Shown in pieces: positions 1 to 8,757 of a DNA stretch of 64,000 nt (positions are counted from its first letter, which is position 1; every line of letters begins with the position of its first letter). This DNA is from Lachnospiraceae bacterium MD308. GTDB taxonomy: Bacteria > Bacillota > Clostridia > Lachnospirales > Lachnospiraceae. The stretch spans positions 992,983 to 1,056,982 of the forward strand of contig KE159795.1 of the NCBI GenBank assembly GCA_000403475.2, in the 5' to 3' direction. The position numbers and the translations under genes are program-made. The notes under the pieces were generated by a model. The model saw nothing but the letters and a program-made list of their open reading frames with translations. It was not told where the DNA came from and did no database searches.

Positions 1-1002
1 CTGGTTGACGCCATTGCCGCAGGTAATACAGCAATTGTAAAACCAAGCGCCTACTCGCCGCATACAAGCGAGATAATCAACAAAATCATCGAAGAATGCT
101 TTGATCGGAAATATGTGTCTGTAGTCACTGGCGGACGTGCTGAAAATACCTGCCTGTTAAACGAACACTTTGACTATATCTTCTTTACCGGAAGCCAGTC
201 CGTAGGCCAGGAAGTGATGAGGAAGGCGGCGGAATCCCTGACTCCGGTTACCCTTGAGCTTGGCGGAAAGAGCCCGTGTATCGTAGATAAGAGTGCCAAT
301 ATCAAGCTCGCCGCAAAGCGAATTGTCTTTGGAAAATATCTGAACTGCGGGCAGACCTGTGTTGCGCCGGATTACATCTACTGCAACCGTTCTGTAAAAG
401 ACAAGCTTGTGGCTGCCATAAAGCAGCAGATTAAAAAGCAGTTCGGCGCACATCCGCTGTCTAATAAAAACTATGGAAAAATTATCAATGAAAAACATTT
501 TAACCGGGTTCTGGGACTGCTGGATGAATCCAAGATTGTCTGCGGAGGCAGCTTTGACCGTCAGGCGCTTCGCATTGAGCCTACGGTTATGGATCGGGTA
601 ACTATGAGCGATGCCGTTATGCATGAGGAGATATTTGGACCTGTTCTGCCGGTGCTGGTGTACGATTCACTAGACGAGGTGATTGCCAACATCAATTCTA
701 TGCCGCACCCACTGGCACTTTACCTGTTCACTTCCGACAAAGATACTGTAAAGAAAGTAACCTCCCTGTGCGGGTTCGGCGGCGGATGCATCAATGACAC
801 CATCATCCATCTTGCCACAAGCGAGATGGGATTTGGCGGGTTCGGAGAGAGCGGTATGGGCGCATATCATGGAAAGACCGGGTTTGATACATTTTCCCAC
901 TATAAAAGTATTGTTGACAAGAAGACCTGGCTGGATCTTCCCATGCGCTACCAACCCTACCGAAAATTCTATGACCGGCTCATTCATATTTTCTTAAAGT
1001 AA
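1..1002 (+). CDS. aldehyde dehydrogenase, 5'-truncated by window edge
   Basis: NAD(P)-dependent oxidation of an aldehyde to its acid; soluble enzyme. The frame is open from base 1, so the start lies outside the window. The visible part has the ALDH hallmarks: TLELGGKSP carries the general-base Glu, and NCGQTCVAPDY carries the catalytic Cys. The EEIFGPVLPVL segment follows. The C-terminus ends in a hydrophobic tail (FYDRLIHIFLK), as in class-3 fatty-aldehyde dehydrogenases of the YwdH type. The aldehyde substrate cannot be told from this fragment. The gene ends about 30 bases before the promoter of the next gene. Confidence 0.93.
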   Translation: MVDAIAAGNTAIVKPSAYSPHTSEIINKIIEECFDRKYVSVVTGGRAENTCLLNEHFDYIFFTGSQSVGQEVMRKAAESLTPVTLELGGKSPCIVDKSANIKLAAKRIVFGKYLNCGQTCVAPDYIYCNRSVKDKLVAAIKQQIKKQFGAHPLSNKNYGKIINEKHFNRVLGLLDESKIVCGGSFDRQALRIEPTVMDRVTMSDAVMHEEIFGPVLPVLVYDSLDEVIANINSMPHPLALYLFTSDKDTVKKVTSLCGFGGGCINDTIIHLATSEMGFGGFGESGMGAYHGKTGFDTFSHYKSIVDKKTWLDLPMRYQPYRKFYDRLIHIFLK

Positions 1003-1030
1003 ATGTAAGAAAACCGTAACGCTTTCAGCC

Positions 1031-1058
1031 TTGAGCCCTCCCGCAGATATGCTATAAT
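1031..1058 (+). promoter_or_regulatory. sigma-A-like promoter of the deacetylase gene
   Basis: TTGAGC at 1031-1036 and a perfect TATAAT at 1053-1058 are separated by 16 bases. The predicted start of transcription is near 1065, exactly where a strong hairpin begins. Confidence 0.5.
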
Positions 1059-1063
1059 ATTGA

Positions 1064-1103
1064 TTAAGGTCATGCCTTGAGCGGGCGTGGCCTTAATTTT
1101 TTT
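1064..1103 (+). terminator. hairpin plus T7, terminator-like, in the deacetylase leader
   Basis: Arms 1064-1076 and 1083-1096 can form about 13 pairs (two G-U) around a six-base loop, followed by seven T. It could end the aldehyde dehydrogenase transcript, or act as a 5' stem or attenuator, because the promoter at 1031-1058 would start transcripts at its base. The Shine-Dalgarno of the next gene follows directly. Confidence 0.55.
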
Positions 1104-1119
1104 GAAAGAGGATGATGCG

Positions 1120-2172
1120 ATGAGCCGTAAAAGAAAACATATAAGTCCGAAAAAACGTAAGTACAGACGCATCTGCCGTGTGATGCTCTTTATCCTCATT
1201 CTTCTTATCGCTGCCTTAGGAGTAATCCTCGTCCGGCAAAAGAAAGAGTCCGATGACAAAAAGGCGCAAAAGAAGGAGGCGGCGGTGCACGCCGATGACA
1301 AAAAGGATAATCAAAAGACCAGCCAGAAGGATGCAAAAGACAGCTCTGACGATGCCAGGGAGGAAAATTCGGCGAAGGAGCCGCAGGAGGCCGGCGAACC
1401 TGCCGGGACGGCGGACGGAGATCAAGACAGTGAGGATTCTAAAAGCAATATTAACAAGGACGTCCAGCTTGCCGAGAATACCGCGACAGAAGAAAAACAC
1501 AAGACTAACGGACTTGCCATCTGCATGTACCATTATGTATATGACAAAGATAATCCGCCCAAGGAAAAGCTAAACAGCAACTTCATCGAAGTCAGTGACT
1601 TAGAAAAGGAGCTTAAGTATTTGACCGAGAACAATTATTACTACCCTACCTGGGAGGAAGTAAAGCAATATGTGGAAGGTGATCTGCTCCTGCCAGAAAA
1701 AAGTGTGGTACTCTCCTTTGACGACGGAGCCTACAGCTTCCTCAACTTAGGCGTACCGCTCTTTGAAAAATATAAAGTACCCGTCACTTCATTCCTTATC
1801 GGCAATATCGACGGAAAGAAGAAAGTGAAGAAATACGCCAGTGAATATATGACCTTCCAGTCCCACTCCTACAACATGCACCGGGGCGGCGGGAATATCG
1901 GCCACGGCGGCATCTTTCCGGTCATGGCACACGACGACGCAGTTGCAGATCTAAAAAAATCCATTAAGATTGGCGGCAACAAAGATGCATTTGCCTATCC
2001 TTACGGCGATTACAACGATAGCTGCGTGCAGGCAGTGAAAGACGCAGGCTTTCTGTGCGCTGTCACAACAGAATACGGACGCGCAAAGCCGGGCGATAAT
2101 CCGCTCCTTCTTCCACGCGTCCGCATGTCTATGGGTCAATCACTGGAAAGTTTTAAAAAGCTAGTCGAGTGA
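1120..2172 (+). CDS. membrane-anchored polysaccharide deacetylase (NodB domain)
   Basis: Carbohydrate esterase 4 family enzyme that removes N- or O-acetyl groups from cell-wall or exopolysaccharide sugars outside the membrane. The 350-residue protein has a short basic N-terminus, one membrane segment (about 15-40), a charged low-complexity linker rich in Lys, Glu and Asp (about 41-125), and a NodB domain (about 130-350). Motif 1 is LSFDDGAYSF (about 198), motif 2 SHSYNMH supplies the metal His pair (about 248-254), motif 3 is AYPYGDYN (about 292), and LPRVRM follows. The start at 1120 was chosen over the in-frame ATG at 1087 because GAAAGAGG lies just upstream of it. The 3' end overlaps the convergent SanA-like gene by 12 bases. 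Confidence 0.88.
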   Translation: MSRKRKHISPKKRKYRRICRVMLFILILLIAALGVILVRQKKESDDKKAQKKEAAVHADDKKDNQKTSQKDAKDSSDDAREENSAKEPQEAGEPAGTADGDQDSEDSKSNINKDVQLAENTATEEKHKTNGLAICMYHYVYDKDNPPKEKLNSNFIEVSDLEKELKYLTENNYYYPTWEEVKQYVEGDLLLPEKSVVLSFDDGAYSFLNLGVPLFEKYKVPVTSFLIGNIDGKKKVKKYASEYMTFQSHSYNMHRGGGNIGHGGIFPVMAHDDAVADLKKSIKIGGNKDAFAYPYGDYNDSCVQAVKDAGFLCAVTTEYGRAKPGDNPLLLPRVRMSMGQSLESFKKLVE

Positions 2173-2901
2173 CGCCGCAGTTTTATCGTTCGTCACGTCA
2201 CCATTTCCCGTTATCGGGATTGCATCTCCGAGATAAGTCGGCCTGGGTTTTACGATGGTATATCCTGCATCCTTAATCCTGGCCGCAACTTCTCTGAGTT
2301 TCCGGTATTTGTCACCTCTATAAACTCTTGTATCGCAAACCACCCCTTCAGCCTGTATTCCTAGTGCTTTTGCATCGTAGAGCGCACGGTACATATGATA
2401 TTTCTGTGTTACTACAACAAGTTTATCTGCCTCGAAAATTTCCTTTGCCCGATACATGCTCTCGTATGTGGAAAATCCCGCATGATCCATGAATATACAC
2501 TCAGAGGGTACTCCCTGCTCAATTGCATAATCTTTCATGGCATTCACCTCATCGTAATCATCTCTTCCATGGTCGCCACTCATAATCATGCGGTCTGTAA
2601 TACCCGTTTTGTAAATGGATATGCCGGTATCAAGACGCTCTTTCAGCATCTTGCTCAGACTTCCATCCGGTTTCACCTGAGCACCAAGTACCAGTACCGC
2701 GTCTGTCTGCAACGCATCGTCTTGATCTGCCTTGTTTGCTTTAAGCTGATCTATAGTCACAATTTGTTTCTCAACCGATATTCTGATAAATCCATTGATT
2801 CCAAAAATCATAACAATTCCGGCTGCGATAAATATGAAAAAATGCTTTATCACTTTTCTAAAGGCCAGTTTCGTAAATCTCTCTTTCTGTCCTGTTTTCA
2901 T
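2161..2901 (-). CDS. SanA/YdcF/ElyC-like DUF218 membrane protein
   Basis: Probable envelope-associated protein of the DUF218 family; relatives influence cell-wall lipid carriers or antibiotic exclusion, but the reaction is not known. One membrane segment near residues 23-42 is followed by the DUF218 core: VLVLGAQVKPDGSLS, the MIMSGDHGRDDYDE block, and VVTQKYHMYRAL with conserved polar residues. About 246 residues from the ATG at 2901; in-frame ATG (2919) and TTG (2922) codons upstream lack a better ribosome site. It sits directly downstream of the amylosucrase-like gene and is probably cotranscribed with it. Confidence 0.75.
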   Translation of the reverse strand: MKTGQKERFTKLAFRKVIKHFFIFIAAGIVMIFGINGFIRISVEKQIVTIDQLKANKADQDDALQTDAVLVLGAQVKPDGSLSKMLKERLDTGISIYKTGITDRMIMSGDHGRDDYDEVNAMKDYAIEQGVPSECIFMDHAGFSTYESMYRAKEIFEADKLVVVTQKYHMYRALYDAKALGIQAEGVVCDTRVYRGDKYRKLREVAARIKDAGYTIVKPRPTYLGDAIPITGNGDVTNDKTAASLD

Positions 2902-2924
2902 AATCTGTACCCTGCTCATCAATG

Positions 2925-4853
2925 TCAGTTAATCTTTTTCAGATAATAAAACCCGTATGCAGGCACATTCAGCGCAACCGGCTGAACAATCTGTCCGGTG
3001 AGGATGTCCTCGTAAATCCCGTCCGTCTCATTCACCCACGCGATACGGTCATACTCGCTGAAGTTGAACAGGCCGATAATCTTATCTCCGTCGTAGTATC
3101 TTCCCATTCCCAGGATTCCCGCATCCCATGTATCTACCGTCCAGCAATCTGCATAGGAGACAAATGCCTTCTCACTCTTTCTGATCTCTTCAAGTTTATC
3201 AAGGCCCTGGAACACTCTCCCTTCTACGGTCTCGGGATTATCTATCTTCGCAGCGTTCTCCCAGTTCATCTTTCCTCTGTGAATGTAACGGGAATCATCC
3301 GCTTTATTATAATCCTCTTTATAGCTATAGTCATTGACCTGTGCAATCTCATCCCCGCTGTAGAGTACCGGGATTCCAGACTGCATGAACATGTAAGCAT
3401 GAAGCGTAACATCAAACCGGATTGCGCGCTCCATCGCTGCGTCATCCTGCTCAAACCCCGCCTTCTCAATTCCGCACATGGATGCCGTAGTCGCACAAAA
3501 TCTGGCATCACCGCTGATTGGATCTGCATTGTACAGCTCACCGCGGCTGTTGCTGTCACCGGCATACCCTTGGAAATAATCGTTCAGATATTGCTTGTGG
3601 GAACGTTCCCCCTTGCCCTCAGTCATCAATGTTCCGTAATCTAATCCCCAGCCAATATCATCGTGACAGCGCAGATAGTTTAAGAATACATACTCTTTCG
3701 GAAGGCCATTTACGATGTCAAGCTGCTTCTTTAACAGGCTGACATCTCTTGTAGCTACTGTATGCCATGTGGTCGCCATAGTTGTTACGTTATAAAGCAT
3801 ATGGCACTCCGGCTTCTCCACTGTTCCAAAGTACGGCACTACCTTCTCCGGCTCCATCACAACCTCACCCAGAAGTAATACACTCGGACACACAATCTCG
3901 CTGATAATTCTCATCATACGCACAATTGTATGTACTTGCTTAAGATTCCTGCACTGAGTTCCCAGCTCTTTCCAGATATAAGGTACTGCATCAATACGGA
4001 TGATGTCGATTCCTTTATTGGCAAGATAGAGGAAATTGTACATCATCTCGTTAAATACTCTTGGATTCCGGTAGTTTAAATCCCACTGATACGGGTAGAA
4101 AGATGTCATGACAAAATGTCCTGCATCCGGAAGCCATGTAAAATTCCCCGGCGCCGTCGTTGGAAATACCTGCGGCACAGTCTGCTCATACATCTTCGGA
4201 ATCGTATCATTGTTGAAGAAGAAATAACGGCTCATGTACTCACCGTCTCCCTGGCGCGCACGCTTCGCCCATTCGTGATCCTCCGAGGTATGGTTCATGA
4301 CAAAATCCATGCAGACATTCATCTGCTTCTTATGGCAGGCTGCGGTAAGCTCCTCTAAATCATCCATCGTTCCTAATTTTTCCTGAACTTTTCGGAAATC
4401 CGCCACTGCATATCCGCCGTCCGAACGCCCTTCTACCGTATCTAAAAACGGCATCAGATGGATATAATTCACATTGCATTTTTCCAGATAATCAAGCTTC
4501 TCCTGCACGCCCTTCATGTTGCCTGCAAAGTTATCAATGTAGAGCATCATACCGAGCAGGTCATTATTCTTATACCAGTTCGGGTTTTCTTCACGCTCTT
4601 TATCAAGCTCTTTAAGCTCCTTGTTTCTCTCCTGGTAAAAACGATAAAGGTTGTCACACAGCTCTGCAAACATAGAATCGTTCTCATAAAGCTCAATGTA
4701 AAGCCATTTCAATTCATCAAAATGTCTCTCAAAACGCTTTACATAAGATATATCTGCCGTTACTTCCGTTTCCTTTTTTACCTCTGCCTGTACATTGACA
4801 GCCGCTTTCTTTGCAGCGGTTTTTTTCTTTTTTCTTGTTGTTCTGCTGCCCAT
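2925..4853 (-). CDS. amylosucrase-family GH13 glucosyl hydrolase/transferase
   Basis: Alpha-amylase superfamily enzyme, closest by motif to amylosucrase (GH13_4), which splits sucrose and transfers or releases glucose. The 642-residue protein has a Lys-rich N-terminus (1-35), a helical N-terminal domain, then the (beta/alpha)8 barrel. Barrel motifs include LMPFLDT, DFVMNHT, FYPYQWDLNY, IIRIDA with the nucleophile Asp near 288, LLGEVV with the acid/base Glu near 330, and RCHDDIGW with the stabilising Asp near 398. The spacing and the DIGW motif fit amylosucrase or sucrose hydrolase rather than starch amylase. No secretion signal is seen, so it is probably cytoplasmic. The SanA-like gene follows after 23 bases. 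Whether it polymerises or only hydrolyses cannot be told. Confidence 0.82.
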   Translation of the reverse strand: MGSRTTRKKKKTAAKKAAVNVQAEVKKETEVTADISYVKRFERHFDELKWLYIELYENDSMFAELCDNLYRFYQERNKELKELDKEREENPNWYKNNDLLGMMLYIDNFAGNMKGVQEKLDYLEKCNVNYIHLMPFLDTVEGRSDGGYAVADFRKVQEKLGTMDDLEELTAACHKKQMNVCMDFVMNHTSEDHEWAKRARQGDGEYMSRYFFFNNDTIPKMYEQTVPQVFPTTAPGNFTWLPDAGHFVMTSFYPYQWDLNYRNPRVFNEMMYNFLYLANKGIDIIRIDAVPYIWKELGTQCRNLKQVHTIVRMMRIISEIVCPSVLLLGEVVMEPEKVVPYFGTVEKPECHMLYNVTTMATTWHTVATRDVSLLKKQLDIVNGLPKEYVFLNYLRCHDDIGWGLDYGTLMTEGKGERSHKQYLNDYFQGYAGDSNSRGELYNADPISGDARFCATTASMCGIEKAGFEQDDAAMERAIRFDVTLHAYMFMQSGIPVLYSGDEIAQVNDYSYKEDYNKADDSRYIHRGKMNWENAAKIDNPETVEGRVFQGLDKLEEIRKSEKAFVSYADCWTVDTWDAGILGMGRYYDGDKIIGLFNFSEYDRIAWVNETDGIYEDILTGQIVQPVALNVPAYGFYYLKKIN

Positions 4854-4889
4854 ATGCCACCTCTTGCCTATATAATTTTAATTTTCTTT

Positions 4890-4918
4890 ATTATACTTCC
4901 GGCATATTTTCATTTCAA
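4890..4918 (-). promoter_or_regulatory. sigma-A promoter of the amylosucrase-like gene
   Basis: On the minus strand TTGAAA (4913-4918) is followed after 17 bases by a perfect TATAAT (4890-4895). A Shine-Dalgarno-like AGAGGTGG precedes the ATG at 4853. Confidence 0.6.
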
Positions 4919-4971
4919 TGCAATATTCCATTTTTCAATATTATCTTGCATTTGGAATGGTAAAAGCTATT

Positions 4972-5640
4972 CTACAGATAAAGTGATGTCAATTTCTCTA
5001 TATCTATATTAAGTTCTTTATCCCCTTTTTCCACAAGAGAAAGCACTGGAAGATTCGTTAAGCTTTCAATCATCTGAACATTATCTTTCTGCATAACTCC
5101 TCCGCAGTAATGATTCAGAATAACACCCTTCGTCTCTATTCCGCGATTTTTCAAATACTCTGCGGTCAGTACAACAGCGTTGATCGTACCAAGCCCTGCG
5201 TTTGCCACAATAACTGCCGGAAGCTTTAACGCCTTTACGATATCCTCTAAAAGCAGCTTCTGTCCGCTATCCCAGCGGATCGGACATACGATACCGCCGC
5301 TTCCTTCCACTGTCACATAATCGTACTTTTCAAGAACCTTCTGATAATCTGCTCTTATCTTCTCAAGCTCCACCGGATTCCCTTCTATCTTTGCGGCGAG
5401 ATGCGGGGATACTGCCGTCTCATATAGATAGGAGAGAAGTGTTTCATCAGGCTGTCCAATCCCCGATATCTTTTTTACATACCCGGCATCGCTCTCTTTT
5501 ATGCTTTCTGCTCCGGAAAGCGCTGCTTTATAGTATCCTGCTTTGTACCCTGCATCCTTTAACTTCTTTACCATCAATGCTGCAACATAAGTTTTCCCCA
5601 TATCGGTCCCTGTTGCCGTGACAAACAAACCCTTACCCAT
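4972..5640 (-). CDS. bioD: dethiobiotin synthetase
   Basis: ATP-dependent carboxylation of 7,8-diaminopelargonate to dethiobiotin, the penultimate biotin step. The 222-residue length fits the family. The P-loop is GTDMGKTY near residue 11, VEGSGGIVCPI matches the conserved EGAGG region, and VANAGLGTINAVVLT is a further family block. The start overlaps the end of bioB by 8 bases, which indicates translational coupling in bioY-bioB-bioD. The operon lacks bioA and bioF here, so the strain may rely on imported precursor or on genes elsewhere. Confidence 0.95.
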   Translation of the reverse strand: MGKGLFVTATGTDMGKTYVAALMVKKLKDAGYKAGYYKAALSGAESIKESDAGYVKKISGIGQPDETLLSYLYETAVSPHLAAKIEGNPVELEKIRADYQKVLEKYDYVTVEGSGGIVCPIRWDSGQKLLLEDIVKALKLPAVIVANAGLGTINAVVLTAEYLKNRGIETKGVILNHYCGGVMQKDNVQMIESLTNLPVLSLVEKGDKELNIDIEKLTSLYL

Positions 5641-6604
5641 TGCACAGCACCGCCCTGTATCCTAATCTGCAAAGCATCTCCATATCAGACTCTATCGTAT
5701 AACCGGAAGTAGTCAGCATATCTCCGGAAATCACAGCATTTGCCCCGGACTGAAAGCATCCTTCACCTTTATCTCCCATCAGCCCTCTTCCTCCTGCCAG
5801 GCGAATGGATGCATCCGGTAATATAAAGCGGTATACTGCTGCGATGCGGCGCATGTCGTCCTCCGTCAATCTTTCATTATCCTCATAGGGTGTGCCCGGA
5901 ATCGGATTCAGCATATTCACCGGAATACTTTTGACCCCCAGCTCCCGAAGGGAAAGCGCCATGTCTATCCGGTCTTCTTTCGTCTCCCCAAGCCCCATGA
6001 TTCCGCCGCTGCACACTGAAAGGCCTGCTGCCCTCGCCGCCTTTATGGCTGCCACCTTATCATCAAAGGTATGGGTGGTACAGATATTCGGGAAATTTCT
6101 CCGGGAAGTCTCCAGATTATTATGTACCCTGGACGCGCCCGCCTCTTTGGCCTTCCGAAACTGCTCTTCATTAAGAAGCCCAAAAGATACGCACACTTCG
6201 ATGTCAACCTCTTTTTTTATCTGCCGGATTGCCGCGCACATCTTCTCCACTTCCGAATCCTTAAGCGCTTTCCCGGAAGTTACGATTGAATATCTCAACA
6301 CGCCTCTGTCCGCATTATATTTCGCCTGCCGAACAATCTCCTCCGTGTCAAGCAGCGAATACTCCTTCGTCTCGGTGTTGTAATAAGCAGACTGGGCGCA
6401 GAATTTACAATTTTCCGAGCATCGGCCGCTCTTTCCGTTGATAATGGTGCAGATATCAAAACCATCCCCGCAAAAATGCCGTCTTATCTCATCCGCCGCC
6501 GCACACAGGCTCTCAAGGGGTGCGTCATAAAGCTCTATGGCCTCTTGCCTGGTAACCTCCCCGCCATTTTTTATCTTTTGTTTGCACTCGTCTATCGTAC
6601 GCAT
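5633..6604 (-). CDS. bioB: biotin synthase, radical SAM
   Basis: Inserts sulfur into dethiobiotin to give biotin, using a radical-SAM [4Fe-4S] cluster and an auxiliary FeS cluster. About 323 residues. The SAM-cluster motif reads CSENCKFC near residue 63; YSIVTSGK, VHNNLETS and the SGGIMGLGET stretch with its metal-site residues are all present. Start at 6604 was chosen because AAGGAGAGG sits just upstream; an in-frame ATG at 6631 has no such site. It follows bioY by 16 bases and overlaps bioD by 8. Confidence 0.96.
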   Translation of the reverse strand: MRTIDECKQKIKNGGEVTRQEAIELYDAPLESLCAAADEIRRHFCGDGFDICTIINGKSGRCSENCKFCAQSAYYNTETKEYSLLDTEEIVRQAKYNADRGVLRYSIVTSGKALKDSEVEKMCAAIRQIKKEVDIEVCVSFGLLNEEQFRKAKEAGASRVHNNLETSRRNFPNICTTHTFDDKVAAIKAARAAGLSVCSGGIMGLGETKEDRIDMALSLRELGVKSIPVNMLNPIPGTPYEDNERLTEDDMRRIAAVYRFILPDASIRLAGGRGLMGDKGEGCFQSGANAVISGDMLTTSGYTIESDMEMLCRLGYRAVLCNG

Positions 6605-6620
6605 ACTGCCTCTCCTTTCT

Positions 6621-7187
6621 TTAGTCCGCATAAAATCCCGCTTTTCTCAGACGCAGCCCTACGCCGGATGCCAGGATGCACAAGATAAAATCACCGGGCA
6701 TATCCAGAGGAAAGCAGGAAAGGAAAATCACTGCCCACGTTGCCGGCGTATCAGCATAAAAATTCAGAATCATGTATTTGTAAGCGATGCCGATTCCATA
6801 GGTAACGGCAAATCCTGCGATACAGGACAGAAAAAAGTTCTTCGGACACGCCTTTAGCCTCTCGCTCAAAGTTCCCGTCACATAGGCAGTTACAACAAAT
6901 CCCAGAAGGTAGCCGAAGCTTGGCCTGAGCACATAGCCAATTCCGCCCCCTGCCGCGAATACAGGAAGACCTAAAAGACCTAAAAGCACATAGCAGCCTA
7001 CCGACAGCGCCCCTTTATTCCCTCCCAGAACGAGTCCGGCAAGCAACACAAAGAAGAACTGCAAAGTAAAGTAATCCATATACGGAATCGGAACCTGAAT
7101 AAATGCCCCAATTGCCGTCAGCGCAGTAAACATCCCGCACAGAACAAGGTTTTTTGTCGAAAGTTTCTTTCCCGTCACTGTCTCCAT
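6621..7187 (-). CDS. bioY: biotin transporter BioY
   Basis: Substrate-binding membrane subunit (S component) of an energy-coupling-factor biotin importer; it works with a shared EcfAAT module not in this window. About 188 residues, with roughly six hydrophobic segments. Family blocks include the IGAFIQVPIPYMDYFTLQ region and GYLLGFVVTAYVTG. The start at 7187 follows AGGAGG; the longer frame to 7271 has no ribosome site and would run through the promoter and operators. First gene of bioY-bioB-bioD. Confidence 0.93.
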   Translation of the reverse strand: METVTGKKLSTKNLVLCGMFTALTAIGAFIQVPIPYMDYFTLQFFFVLLAGLVLGGNKGALSVGCYVLLGLLGLPVFAAGGGIGYVLRPSFGYLLGFVVTAYVTGTLSERLKACPKNFFLSCIAGFAVTYGIGIAYKYMILNFYADTPATWAVIFLSCFPLDMPGDFILCILASGVGLRLRKAGFYAD

Positions 7188-7212
7188 AAAATAAAATCCT
7201 CCTGTAATATAA

Positions 7213-7243
7213 TTGTAAGACCAGATTATTAAATCTTTAACAA
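7213..7243 (-). promoter_or_regulatory. second, weaker BirA-type operator (downstream of -10)
   Basis: TTGTTAAAG on the minus strand and GTCTTACAA are separated by 13 bases, giving the same 31-base outer geometry as the strong operator at 7265-7295. Half-sites are less perfect. It touches the -10 box and the expected start of transcription of bioY. Confidence 0.4.
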
Positions 7244-7271
7244 CTATATAACAGGAGGAAATAATTGTCAA
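7243..7271 (-). promoter_or_regulatory. promoter of bioYBD
   Basis: On the minus strand a perfect TTGACA (7266-7271) is followed after 17 bases by TATAGT (7243-7248). The -35 box lies inside the strong BirA-type operator. Confidence 0.7.
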
Positions 7272-7295
7272 CCAGTTTCTATATTAAGTTTACAA
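7265..7295 (-). promoter_or_regulatory. BirA operator (biotin repressor box)
   Basis: The outer arms AATTGTCAAC (7263-7272) and GTTTACAATT (7288-7297) form an inverted repeat matching the known Firmicutes BirA consensus (TTGTTAACC, about 13 bases, GGTTAACAA). It covers the -35 box of bioY and also the last codons of uxaB, so repression by biotin-bound BirA is expected. Confidence 0.75.
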
Positions 7296-8733
7296 TTGTT
7301 TCGTATATCCCGTCTTTCCTCACATTCCTTAATATCCTAACCGTTTCTTCTTCCAATCCAGGAAACTTAGCAAGATTTTTTCCCCAAAAGCCTGCATTGC
7401 AGCACACTGCATGTACCAGCTCTTCCTCAGAATCATCTCTATGATTACAAAAGAATTCCAAAACCTTTCTTTCATCATTACAACTTCCCTGGGCAAACAT
7501 AATATAGAACGCAATATAAAACGCGAAAGATGCCACTAATCGTCTGGGAAGCACTCCGTATTTTCTCTGGTAATCCTCTATCACCGGCAGCACTCTGGCT
7601 TTCCACTTAGATGTAGAATTCAAAGAGATCGACAGAAGCTCATGGTGGATAAATGGATTCTCAAAACGCTCTTCCACTGCATCCGCGAACTGCTTACATT
7701 CTTCCTCACACAAAGATAGCGCCGGGATGATTTCGTTGTTAATTAGTCTCTTTATAAACTCTGAAATTCCTTTATCATCCATACATTCTCCAACTGTCCT
7801 CTTACCGGCAAGATATGCCCCCGGTGCCATAGAAGTATGAGCCCCATTGAGAATGCATACTTTTCTCTGCCTGTAAGGTTTATAATCGTTTGTAATCTGC
7901 ACAGGAAGCCCTGCTTCATCAAAAGGCAGTTCCTTAGACAGCCATTCCGGTGCTTCTATTACCCACATGCCATACATCTCTCCGGTGTCAATAAAACTAT
8001 CCTCATATCCATTTTCTTCGTTTAGAGCAACCGCTTCATCTTTCGGATAGCCGGTTACGATTCGGTCCACCAACGTTGAACAAAACAGATTCTCCCTCTC
8101 GATCCACTGTATAAATTCTTCACCCAATCTCCATTGCACAGCATATTTTAACACACATCTTTTCAATTCTTTTCCATTATCATCAATTAACTCACAAGGC
8201 AAAATGATAAACCCTTTTCCGTTTTTTTCTCCGAATCTTTGGAAGCGTCTATACAAAAACTGCGTCAATTTTGCCGGGTAGCTTACCGGTGGGAAATCTT
8301 TAAAATCATCTCTCGAATCATGTACAATACCTGCTTCTGTAGTATTGCATACAATATATCTAAGCTCTGGATTATCAGCACATGCTATTACTTCGCTATA
8401 ATCTCTATTTACGTTCAGGCAACGGCTTACACAGGAAATAATTCTCTTCTCCTGCACTTTTCCCCCCTTCTTAAGCCCCCTCAAATAAAGTGTATATAAA
8501 CCATCCTGTTCATTTATTTTATCGGCATAAGTCGCACTGTTATTGGGTGAGGGCTGCACCATAACAACCTTGCCATTAAACTCAGCTTTTTCATTCATAA
8601 TATCGATAAAATGCTCCACAAACGCACGCAAAAAATTCCCTTCCCCAAATTGCAGCACCCGCTCTGGTGCATCTTTTAAAATGTATCCCTTGTATTTTAA
8701 TTTCTCAAGCGTCCGATAATTTAATTTTTCCAT
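7279..8733 (-). CDS. uxaB: tagaturonate reductase (altronate oxidoreductase)
   Basis: NADH-dependent reduction of D-tagaturonate to D-altronate in galacturonate breakdown; cytoplasmic. The 484-residue length and FGEGNFLRAFVEHFID nucleotide-binding start fit the UxaB branch of the mannitol dehydrogenase superfamily. Further blocks: CNTTEAGI, FIILPCELIDDNGKEL, the RIVTGYP region, CILNGAHTSMAP and the basic LLSISLNSTSKWKARVLP catalytic segment. It is the last gene of the uronate run, 24 bases after uxaA, and its final codons lie under the bio operator. Confidence 0.93.
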   Translation of the reverse strand: MEKLNYRTLEKLKYKGYILKDAPERVLQFGEGNFLRAFVEHFIDIMNEKAEFNGKVVMVQPSPNNSATYADKINEQDGLYTLYLRGLKKGGKVQEKRIISCVSRCLNVNRDYSEVIACADNPELRYIVCNTTEAGIVHDSRDDFKDFPPVSYPAKLTQFLYRRFQRFGEKNGKGFIILPCELIDDNGKELKRCVLKYAVQWRLGEEFIQWIERENLFCSTLVDRIVTGYPKDEAVALNEENGYEDSFIDTGEMYGMWVIEAPEWLSKELPFDEAGLPVQITNDYKPYRQRKVCILNGAHTSMAPGAYLAGKRTVGECMDDKGISEFIKRLINNEIIPALSLCEEECKQFADAVEERFENPFIHHELLSISLNSTSKWKARVLPVIEDYQRKYGVLPRRLVASFAFYIAFYIMFAQGSCNDERKVLEFFCNHRDDSEEELVHAVCCNAGFWGKNLAKFPGLEEETVRILRNVRKDGIYETIVNLI

Positions 8734-8757
8734 CGCTTTTCCCGCTTTCTTATCCTT

